From positions 1-6,564 of the forward strand of contig JABGPX010000558.1 of assembly GCA_018644745.1 (NCBI GenBank): a stretch of 6,564 bases of DNA. The letters run 5' to 3'. Position 1 is the stretch's first letter. The number at the start of each line of letters is the position of its first letter. The translations under genes and the position numbers were made by a program. Source of the DNA: Spirochaetales bacterium. Lineage in GTDB: Bacteria; Spirochaetota; Spirochaetia; ARS1246. Shown one piece after another: positions 1 to 5,965 of the stretch. The notes under the pieces are model-generated. The model searched no databases. It had not been told where the DNA came from and saw only the letters and a list, made by a program, of their open reading frames with translations.

Positions 1-41
1 GGGCTATAGGAGGCAACGATCTGATCTTTATCGGAAATCAC
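1..41 (-). CDS. Start of a downstream gene, probably the partner ABC half-transporter (partial)
   Basis: A reading frame opens on the minus strand with GTG at 41-39 and stays open to the window edge, giving MISDKDQIVASYS and running on outside. The start is supported by a perfect-looking AAGGAGG on the minus strand (plus positions 49-55) with a 7-base spacer. The GTG shares four bases with the TGA of the upstream transporter (GTGA overlap), the usual sign of translational coupling. Only 13 codons are visible, so no domain can be seen. The call as partner half-transporter is inference: the upstream protein carries a degenerate nucleotide-binding site, and such subunits are normally encoded next to, and coupled with, the catalytically competent half. 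It could instead be an unrelated operon gene. Confidence 0.6.
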   Translation of the reverse strand, partial: MISDKDQIVASYS

Positions 42-1780
42 AGATCCGCCTCCTTCTCTATCAGCTGTAAACGGCTTATATCACGGTACAGACCAGGCCC
101 CTGCATGAGCTGGGATGGCGGACCTTGCTGGGATATTCTACCGCCCTCAAGAACAATGACCTTATCGGTTTGATCAAGAGTAGAAATCCGCTGGGAAATA
201 AGAATTGCGGTTCTGCCTTTTCGTTTTTCAAGAAATTCGCTCAGGATCGACGCCTCGGTTTCGGCGTCTACCGCAGACAGGGCGTCATCAAATACCAAAA
301 TTTCCGGATTTACCAGAATAGCCCTAGAGATCGCAATCCGCTGCTTTTGACCACCGGAGAGAGTAATCCCCCTCTCACCGACTTCTGTTTCATATCCTGC
401 CGGAAAGTCACGAAGATCCCGATCGATGGTAGATAGGGCGGCGGCTTTGAATATGGCATCTTCCCCGGCGTCGGGAAACCCAAAAGCTATGTTCTCCTTT
501 ACTGTCGCGGAGAACAGGAATGTCTCCTGCGGAACCATGCCGATTGAAGACCTGAGAAAAGACAGGTCATATTCATGAATTTCTGTTCCGCCAATTGTCA
601 CGCTTCCTTGCGGAGGGTCGAGAAGCCGCGGCAAGCAGCGAATTAACGTTGATTTACCTGAGCCGGTGCGCCCGAGAATACCGAAAATTGTGCCTTCAGG
701 TATATTGAAAGAAACATCATCAAGAACCTGTTCGCCGGTTTCCGGATAGGTGTAGCTCAGATTTCGAACTTCGATGGCCATATCGGCAAAACTCTCAAGA
801 CCATTGTCGGGTCCTTGGATATCCGGCTCTTCCCGGAGAATTGCGTTAATACGACCGAGAGATGCTCCGCCGCGCTGAATGATATTCACGGTAAATCCTG
901 CGCCCAGCATTGGCCAGGCGAGCATTTCGAGATAGGCGAGAAAAGCTACAAACTCGCCTGCTGTCAGATTGCCTTCAATTACCGCAACTCCTCCAAAACG
1001 GAGGAGAAGCAGGGCGGTAAGACCCGTGAGAAAAGTAATAAGCGGAAAAAAGAAACCCCAGATCCGTACAAGAGACATATTGCGTTTGAGGAAAAAATCA
1101 TTACGTTCTTCAAACTTCTCCTGCGTGTACTTCTCCCGGACAAATGATTTGATAACCCTTATACCCGATAACGCCTCCTGCACATGGGCCGACACGCCGG
1201 CAAAGGCTTCCTGCACCTTCCTGAACCTGGTACCCAATGCTTTTCCCATTCCGAGGACAAGGATGGTGATAATCGGCAGAGGCAGAATGGTAAGCAGAGC
1301 GAGTTTCGGGTACTGAGAAAAAATAATTATGAGGATAGCAATGGTCATAAAAATGCCATCGATAGCTGAGATAAGAGCCCAACCTGAGGCACTTCTCACA
1401 TTATCCATGTCATTCGTGGCCCGTGCCAGAATATCTCCAGTTTTCATTTTTCCAAAAAAGGTACTCGATAACTTCAGCAGTTTGGAGAAAATTTCTTCTC
1501 GCAGTCCTTTTTCTACTTTTCTCGATACACCAAGGAGAAAGATACGCCACCCGAATCTGCCGATCGCCACCGCGACTGCCAGAATGACAATCCACAATAC
1601 CGATGTGCCGATTGATCTCATGTTTATTGCGCCGCCTGTAACCATATCCACGGCTTGTTTGATAAACTGGGGTATCGCAATCTGTCCGAAGTTAGTAAGA
1701 ACGAGAAAGCCAACGCCGGCCATGTAATGAAAACGGTACTTTCTAAAATATGCCAACAGCGTGGCAAACTCTTTCAACAC
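38..1780 (-). CDS. ABC exporter half-transporter, permease-ATPase fusion, degenerate-site subunit
   Basis: This is a complete 580-residue type IV (MsbA/MdlB-like) exporter half: an inner-membrane domain with about six hydrophobic helices (roughly residues 18-38, 57-80, 133-155, 158-180, 243-265, 275-298) followed by an ATPase domain from about 335. The ATPase domain shows Walker A GRTGSGKST (370-378, Lys376), signature LSGGQ (474-478) and Walker B ending in Asp498. The residue after Walker B, normally the catalytic Glu, is Asp499, and the switch-loop His is Gln530 (ISQRIST). In known heterodimeric exporters such as TM287/TM288, LmrCD and BmrCD, such changes mark the subunit with the degenerate site, while its intact signature serves the partner's active site. 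The start is GTG at 1780-1778, with AAGGAA ten bases upstream and no better start before it. A coupled gene follows at 41. Substrate is unknown: lipid, drug or peptide are all possible. Confidence 0.93.
   Translation of the reverse strand: MLKEFATLLAYFRKYRFHYMAGVGFLVLTNFGQIAIPQFIKQAVDMVTGGAINMRSIGTSVLWIVILAVAVAIGRFGWRIFLLGVSRKVEKGLREEIFSKLLKLSSTFFGKMKTGDILARATNDMDNVRSASGWALISAIDGIFMTIAILIIIFSQYPKLALLTILPLPIITILVLGMGKALGTRFRKVQEAFAGVSAHVQEALSGIRVIKSFVREKYTQEKFEERNDFFLKRNMSLVRIWGFFFPLITFLTGLTALLLLRFGGVAVIEGNLTAGEFVAFLAYLEMLAWPMLGAGFTVNIIQRGGASLGRINAILREEPDIQGPDNGLESFADMAIEVRNLSYTYPETGEQVLDDVSFNIPEGTIFGILGRTGSGKSTLIRCLPRLLDPPQGSVTIGGTEIHEYDLSFLRSSIGMVPQETFLFSATVKENIAFGFPDAGEDAIFKAAALSTIDRDLRDFPAGYETEVGERGITLSGGQKQRIAISRAILVNPEILVFDDALSAVDAETEASILSEFLEKRKGRTAILISQRISTLDQTDKVIVLEGGRISQQGPPSQLMQGPGLYRDISRLQLIEKEADL
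49..55 (-). promoter_or_regulatory. Ribosome binding site for the partial left-edge gene
   Basis: The minus strand reads AAGGAGG, seven bases before the GTG at 41-39. It lies inside the last codons of the ABC transporter gene. It is the main evidence that the short open frame at the left edge is a real gene. Confidence 0.65.
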
Positions 1781-1889
1781 TATTTTATATTTCCTTGATG
1801 AGCTTAATTGAAAACTGAAAATAACGCCCGTACAAAATACATTTTTTTTCGGCTAACAACAAATAGATGATGAAATAGAAAACTCAGCC

Positions 1890-1930
1890 CTATATATAGT
1901 AGAAACTTGATATCCTTGCGCTACATATAG
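1890..1930 (+). repeat. Pair of near-identical AT-rich 10-mers, possible operator
   Basis: CTATATATAG at 1890-1899 is a perfect 10-base palindrome. CTACATATAG at 1921-1930 differs from it at one position. The two start 31 bases apart, close to three turns of B-DNA, so a protein bound to both would face the same side. Such short AT-rich words also arise by chance, and the second copy lies within the hairpin at 1918-1933. Confidence 0.25.
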
Positions 1931-1940
1931 CGCTTTTTTT
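1918..1940 (+). terminator. Intrinsic terminator-like hairpin in the operon leader
   Basis: GCGCTA (1918-1923), loop CATA (1924-1927) and TAGCGC (1928-1933) form a perfect 6-bp stem, followed directly by seven T (1934-1940). This is the architecture of a Rho-independent terminator on the plus strand. No plus-strand gene lies upstream in the intergenic region. It could end a short untranslated RNA, act as an attenuator for the operon starting at 1984, or shield that operon from stray transcription. It could also be an inverted-repeat operator. Confidence 0.5.
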
Positions 1941-1951
1941 CGACAGTTATC

Positions 1952-1957
1952 TATACT
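1952..1957 (+). promoter_or_regulatory. Possible -10 box for the enolase-family operon
   Basis: TATACT matches the sigma-70 -10 consensus at four or five positions and would place the transcript start near 1964, about 20 bases before the ATG and downstream of the terminator-like hairpin. No good -35 hexamer lies 16-18 bases upstream, so the call is weak. Confidence 0.3.
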
Positions 1958-1983
1958 ACAATGGCCCTCCCTATGGAGAGTAA

Positions 1984-3126
1984 ATGAGCATCAATCACGC
2001 GGACCTCTACTCGCTACATATACCGTTTAAAATGGGTTTTACCCACTCTCAGGCGAAACGGCTCGCATCGGATTCTTTTGTCATAAAACTGACCGCTGAA
2101 GAAAGCAGCGGCTATGGCGAAGCGGTAATCAGAGACTATGTATCTGGAAGGGTTGGCGAAGGAAGAGCCCTCGAAAGCATCAGGGAAATTGCCACAAGAT
2201 TGCTTGAGCCATTGAGATCGGAAGATCTCACAATACAATCGCTGCTCAAGTGGAGCAGCGAAGTGGAAGTAGAGCACCGGGAGCTGCCGGTGCTCTGCGC
2301 TGTTGAAACAGGATTGCTCGATCTACTCTGTAAGCAGAAGAATGAGGATATCTATTCTCTTCTCGGCCGCGAACCGGTCCGGACAGATCTGATATACGGC
2401 GGCACCTTGCCGATGGTTCCTCAAGCGGCGGCAAAAGCCATGCTCGAGCAATATAAAAAGCTGGCGATTTCAACCCTGAGGATCAAGATCGGTGACGATC
2501 CCGATTTTAACAGGACGCTATTACATACTGCGCATGAGATGACCGGCGAGGATTTTGATCTTCGTGTGGATGCAAATTGCGTATGGAATCTCGATACAGT
2601 TTTTCAACATTTGGAGAATCTTCAATCCGTTGGAATCACGATTGTAGAGGAACCTTTTGGAAGAGAACCTGAAATGATTCTCAAGCTAAGGGAAGATCCC
2701 CGAAGCAAAGGATTTGTATTCGTTGCCGATGAATCGGTGCTGTCTCTTCAAGACCTGCAAGTGATTGGGCGCAACCAAACATATGATATAATAAACATTC
2801 GGCTTTCGAAGAATGGCGGCCTGATGCGAAGTCTGGCCTTGGCCGAAGCAGCCACCGAGCTTGGAATACAATATCAGCTTGGCTGTCATGTCGGAGAAAC
2901 AGGTATCCTTTCCGCTGCCGGCCGAATTGCGGCAAGTTTGATGGCCCAGCCTCTGTATATTGACGGCTCTTACGATAATTATCTGCTTTCAGACAATATT
3001 ATCAATGAAAACTTGACTTTCGGCATAGGCGGCAAGGCGGAAGCAGTAAGAAATAATGGGCTCGGGTTTACCATAAACACCGGCAAGCTCAAGGGGTTAT
3101 GCAATGATCACCTCACATGTTTTTGA
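1984..3126 (+). CDS. Enolase-superfamily enzyme, muconate-lactonizing / dipeptide-epimerase subgroup
   Basis: The protein has 380 residues. The N-terminal capping domain carries the family's YGEAVIRDYVSG stretch, and a TIM-barrel follows with Mg2+ ligands Asp196 (VDAN), Glu222 (VEEP) and Asp249 (ADES). The acid/base pair is Lys168 (RIKIG) and Lys276 (RLSKNGG). Members abstract the proton alpha to a carboxylate, here on Lys-based two-face chemistry typical of epimerases and cycloisomerases. Two features are atypical. The usual KxK is R166-I-K168, which keeps the catalytic second Lys. Where Ala-Glu epimerases have a DxD that holds the dipeptide ammonium group, this protein reads Y325-I-D327, so L-Ala-D/L-Glu epimerase activity should not be assumed. 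The ATG at 1984 has GGAGAG at 1975-1980. The gene's 3' end overlaps the next gene by 23 bases, so the two are probably co-translated. The superfamily call is firm; the substrate is unknown. Confidence 0.9.
   Translation: MSINHADLYSLHIPFKMGFTHSQAKRLASDSFVIKLTAEESSGYGEAVIRDYVSGRVGEGRALESIREIATRLLEPLRSEDLTIQSLLKWSSEVEVEHRELPVLCAVETGLLDLLCKQKNEDIYSLLGREPVRTDLIYGGTLPMVPQAAAKAMLEQYKKLAISTLRIKIGDDPDFNRTLLHTAHEMTGEDFDLRVDANCVWNLDTVFQHLENLQSVGITIVEEPFGREPEMILKLREDPRSKGFVFVADESVLSLQDLQVIGRNQTYDIINIRLSKNGGLMRSLALAEAATELGIQYQLGCHVGETGILSAAGRIAASLMAQPLYIDGSYDNYLLSDNIINENLTFGIGGKAEAVRNNGLGFTINTGKLKGLCNDHLTCF
3091..3096 (+). promoter_or_regulatory. Ribosome binding site for the PP-loop gene inside the enolase-family gene
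   Basis: AAGGGG lies seven bases before the ATG at 3104, within the last codons of the upstream gene. It supports the overlapping start rather than a shorter form of the PP-loop protein. Confidence 0.6.
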
Positions 3127-3919
3127 CAAGTGGGAGCACCATAATAAGGAGTTTCTCGAGAAATGCCGCGGGAAGTATGTCGCGGTTACGTTTTCCGCCG
3201 GCAAGGACTCATCAGTCTGTCTTTTCTTCCTTCTTAAAGTAAAGCAGAAGTATGGTTTTGACATGGGCGGATTCCTATACGCCTATCCCAGGCACAGATA
3301 TTCACCGGGTTTCCGCGACATCGCACTGCCGTTTTGGAAGGAAAAAGGTGTCGAGATTGTATACCGTGAAACCGAGCAAGATGATACAATTCTCGACGAA
3401 GCGGAAAATCCCTGTCGGCCGTGTCAGAACCTCAGGAAGAAGGATCTGCCGGATATTTTTACGCTGAGCGGTCGGGATCAGACAGACGTGGTGATTGTAT
3501 CAGGCCACAGCCTGTGGGACCTCGCCGGCTATGCCCTCGATCGTCTTGTTGCCGATGCCCTCGCCTCCTCAACTGACTACTCAGAATCTTATTCAGAGGA
3601 CCGTTTCCTGGAGATATCACAGAGATTTTACCCCTTTCTTTCTATGACCGGCGGCTATTCGATATACCGACCGATGCTCTTCCTCAACGCCGAGGAAATC
3701 AGCGGCGTATGTGCGGAAAATTCGCTCCCTATTTTAGATACACCCTGCCGATATTCTATGTTGAGACCTAAAAAGGTACTCGGCGGTTACTTCAAGCAAT
3801 TTGGCTATCAATTCGGATACGGCCGGGTGCTGGATTTTGCGAAAAAATACCTAAAAATCGCCGAACTGGATGACATTCAGAAGATGTCCCAGGAGGAGTA
3901 CCTAACAAAACGATTTTAA
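3104..3919 (+). CDS. PP-loop ATPase, TtcA/TtuA-like sulfur-transferase family
   Basis: The protein has 271 residues and is soluble. The ATP-adenylating PP-loop is SAGKDS (31-36), with Ala in place of the second-position Gly of SGGKDS. A CxxC (Cys104, Cys107; PCRPCQNLRKK) and a third Cys215 (DTPCRYSMLRP) are spaced much like the three Cys that hold the [4Fe-4S] cluster of TtcA-type tRNA thiolases. The YRPMLFLNAEEI stretch before Cys215 matches the 'RPL...E' region of that family. In known relatives ATP activates a carbonyl carbon, which is then thiolated. Two things depart from true TtcA. The DDxxET-like segment after the GH motif is GHSLWDLAGY, and no zinc-ribbon or extra RNA-binding domain is seen. 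Together with its coupling to an enolase-family gene, this suggests a substrate other than tRNA, but that is inference. tRNA 2-thiolation, or a general amidotransferase-like role, remains possible. Confidence 0.85.
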   Translation: MITSHVFDKWEHHNKEFLEKCRGKYVAVTFSAGKDSSVCLFFLLKVKQKYGFDMGGFLYAYPRHRYSPGFRDIALPFWKEKGVEIVYRETEQDDTILDEAENPCRPCQNLRKKDLPDIFTLSGRDQTDVVIVSGHSLWDLAGYALDRLVADALASSTDYSESYSEDRFLEISQRFYPFLSMTGGYSIYRPMLFLNAEEISGVCAENSLPILDTPCRYSMLRPKKVLGGYFKQFGYQFGYGRVLDFAKKYLKIAELDDIQKMSQEEYLTKRF

Positions 3920-3934
3920 GAATTGGGCTTGGAG

Positions 3935-5797
3935 ATGGCTGCAAATATCAAGACAAATGATGACAGCACCAGCGGCTCGTCTCAGAGCTTTGAAACCGAT
4001 GTAAGTTGCCTTAATGTCAAGGCGATATACGATTACGTCTCTCGAAAGGCGCCGCAGCAAGCACAGCGGCTCTTTGAGAATCTTCCCGCACGATATAAGG
4101 CCATAGAATACCCGGAAGTTGAACTCACCGATGAAAATAACTGGGTTTCCAGTGAGCTGATTGTGCAAGTCTTTAAAAACGCAAAAGAAATACTCGATGA
4201 CCCGGAAGCGCCGTATCACATCGGATTCGATTCTATTGCTCAGAGAGATTTCGGCTATATTCAGAAATTTTTCATTCAGGCCTTTGGAAGCCCCGGCGGG
4301 GTACTAAAAAGAATCAATCATGTAAATTCTCAATTTAATACAACGAAAGTGGTCGAAACCATCTACAGCGGACCGAACAGGGCTGTTGTCAGACTTCACT
4401 GGAAGGAAAACAAGATCCTCTCAGCAGATATCTGCCGCTATAACCGGGGCATTTACGCGGCAATTCCCGCCATTTGGAACCGTCCTCCAAGTACAATCAT
4501 CGAGCCTTTCTGCCAATTCGAGGGAGACCCGTACTGCCAGTTCAACATGACCTTTTACACAGGCAAACACCCGGTTAAGCGGTTCTTCGGCAGCTTCCGA
4601 ACCACAAAAACTCAGCTGTTGTCCGCAATCGAACAGATTGATCAGGACAAGCTGGTTCTGAAGAAAAAGTACGATGAAGTAAACACCCTGAACCTTGAGC
4701 TGGCAGATAAAATTGAAAAACTCAAAGCAATCAATACCGCCTCAAACCTCCTCGTATCGATAGGCAATACCGATGAAATCCTATCAACAACTGCAAGTTT
4801 TATCGTAGACATCATGCAGTTCGATAGAGCCATTATCATGCTGGTCGACGAAGCGGGTGAGAACCTGGTCTATAAGTATGCCTTCGGGGGAAACCCGAAA
4901 GACGTAGATAAGCATCTCAAAGACTATCAGATTCCGCTTAGAGACGAAGACAACATACTTGCCAGAATTGCCACACTCGGGCGCCCGACGATGGTGAAAG
5001 ACGCGAAGAACGAAGAAGGACTCGACCTGTCAAATCGAATTCTCGCGAACTTCGATGTCTCTTCTTTTATCATCTGCCCCCTTATGGCCAGTGAAGGTAT
5101 GATTGGAATCCTTGCTGTAGATCGATACAAGAGCAAAAAAGAAATTGCCCCGAGAGACATCGATGAGTTGGCGATTTTTACCAATACAATCGCAGAAACC
5201 CTTCACAAGGCACAGCTCAAGGAAGAAATCGAAACGAGTTACCTCAATACGGTTCGAGCACTTGTGCGGGCAATAGAAGAAAAAGACTCTTACACCCGCG
5301 GCCACTCGGAACGGGTGGCGGAGCTGTCTGTGGAAATCGGCGGCGAACTAGGAATGTCGGCAAAGAACCTCGAATTTCTTCGTCTCGGCTGTTTGCTCCA
5401 CGACGTCGGCAAAATAGGCATATCCGAAGCAATCGTGAAAAGCCCAAAATCTCTTACAGACCCGGAATACAATATTATCAAACGCCATCCGGTAAAAGGA
5501 ACGGATATTGTTCGGCCGATCAGCTTTCTCAAGGACTATCTCTATATCATCCGCAATCACCACGAGCGTTTCGACGGTAATGGATATCCTGATGGTCTCC
5601 AGGCAGACAATATTCCTCTAGGCGCGCAGATTACCTGTGTAGCCGACGCATTCGACGCGATGACCTCGACCCGCCCCTACAGAAAAGGCCTGCCCGCCAA
5701 AGAAGCATGCAGCCGGATTAGGGCCGACAGCGGCAGTCAGTTCTCTCCAATTGTTGTTGACGCTTTTATAAATATTTATAATCGCAACAAGCAGTAG
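3935..5797 (+). CDS. V4R-like + GAF + HD-GYP protein, probable c-di-GMP phosphodiesterase
   Basis: The 620-residue protein has no clear membrane segment, so it is probably cytoplasmic. An N-terminal region (about 20-210) ends in CQFEGDPYCQF (Cys193 and Cys201), the 'C...GD..C' signature of V4R (4-vinyl reductase-like) sensor domains. A charged coiled coil (about 225-267) and a GAF domain (about 268-425) follow. The C-terminal HD-GYP domain has His457 (RGHSERV), the HD pair 489-490 (LHDVGKIGI) and an intact HHERFDGNGYP (542-552). All signature metal-site and GYP residues are present, so hydrolysis of cyclic di-GMP is expected, gated by small ligands at the V4R or GAF domain. The gene lies 15 bases after the PP-loop gene and probably shares its transcript. 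The start is uncertain: ATG 3935 has GGAG immediately before it, with no spacer, and in-frame TTG 3923, four codons earlier, has a poor binding site. The role of the regulator toward its two enzyme neighbours is unknown. Confidence 0.92.
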   Translation: MAANIKTNDDSTSGSSQSFETDVSCLNVKAIYDYVSRKAPQQAQRLFENLPARYKAIEYPEVELTDENNWVSSELIVQVFKNAKEILDDPEAPYHIGFDSIAQRDFGYIQKFFIQAFGSPGGVLKRINHVNSQFNTTKVVETIYSGPNRAVVRLHWKENKILSADICRYNRGIYAAIPAIWNRPPSTIIEPFCQFEGDPYCQFNMTFYTGKHPVKRFFGSFRTTKTQLLSAIEQIDQDKLVLKKKYDEVNTLNLELADKIEKLKAINTASNLLVSIGNTDEILSTTASFIVDIMQFDRAIIMLVDEAGENLVYKYAFGGNPKDVDKHLKDYQIPLRDEDNILARIATLGRPTMVKDAKNEEGLDLSNRILANFDVSSFIICPLMASEGMIGILAVDRYKSKKEIAPRDIDELAIFTNTIAETLHKAQLKEEIETSYLNTVRALVRAIEEKDSYTRGHSERVAELSVEIGGELGMSAKNLEFLRLGCLLHDVGKIGISEAIVKSPKSLTDPEYNIIKRHPVKGTDIVRPISFLKDYLYIIRNHHERFDGNGYPDGLQADNIPLGAQITCVADAFDAMTSTRPYRKGLPAKEACSRIRADSGSQFSPIVVDAFINIYNRNKQ

Positions 5798-5859
5798 GGA
5801 ATTTACGACAAACTTCAAACCAATTTCCCCTTGATTAATCACCTCAGAACAAAAAACGC

Positions 5860-5888
5860 TTGCAGTACGACCCGCCAGCTGTGACAAT
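5860..5888 (+). promoter_or_regulatory. Candidate sigma-70 promoter (extended -10) for the acyltransferase
   Basis: TTGCAG (5860-5865) and GACAAT (5883-5888) are separated by 17 bases, and TGT directly precedes the -10 box, giving an extended -10. The -35 box matches the consensus only in its first three bases. The transcript would start near 5895, leaving an untranslated leader of about 70 bases. Confidence 0.35.
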
Positions 5889-5953
5889 CAATAAATCTAA
5901 AAATCTGTAAAATTAATAAACTCAAGACAAATAGGCTCTTTCCGTGTAGGTAT

Positions 5954-5960
5954 GAGGAGG
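5954..5960 (+). promoter_or_regulatory. Strong ribosome binding site for the acyltransferase
   Basis: GAGGAGG sits five bases before the ATG at 5966. It is the strongest Shine-Dalgarno on the plus strand of this window and fixes the start codon. Confidence 0.75.
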
Positions 5961-5965
5961 ATCCA

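Larger units (their letters stand above)
1781..1983. other. Divergent intergenic region
   Basis: These 203 bases separate the minus-strand transporter from the plus-strand operon, so they must carry promoters for both. The region is AT-rich, with a run of eight T at 1842-1849. No convincing open frame was seen. On the minus strand a TTGTTA hexamer followed about 17 bases later by TTTGTA is only a weak promoter candidate for the transporter. On the plus side there are a terminator-like hairpin (1918-1940), a repeated AT-rich 10-mer and a TATACT box, listed separately. Confidence 0.7.
5798..5965. other. Intergenic region before the acyltransferase
   Basis: This AT-rich gap of 168 bases lies between two same-strand genes. 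It is long enough for a separate promoter, and a candidate is listed. No strong terminator hairpin with a T-run was found after the HD-GYP gene, so read-through into the acyltransferase is possible. Confidence 0.6.

Noticed and set aside
1842..1849. Run of eight T as a plus-strand terminator tail
   Set aside because: No stable stem-loop precedes it.
3923..3937. TTG at 3923 as the start of the V4R-GAF-HD-GYP gene
   Set aside because: It adds only four residues, has no clear ribosome binding site and is a weak start codon. ATG 3935 was preferred, though its GGAG is too close, so the choice is not firm.
5244..5563. Several overlapping minus-strand frames opposite the HD-GYP domain
   Set aside because: They mirror the strongly conserved HD-GYP coding sequence and show no recognisable motifs of their own.
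5797..5829. Inverted repeat GGGAATT / AATTTCCC after the HD-GYP stop as a terminator
   Set aside because: The stem needs a bulge, is AT-rich, encloses a loop of about 18 bases and is not followed by a T-run.
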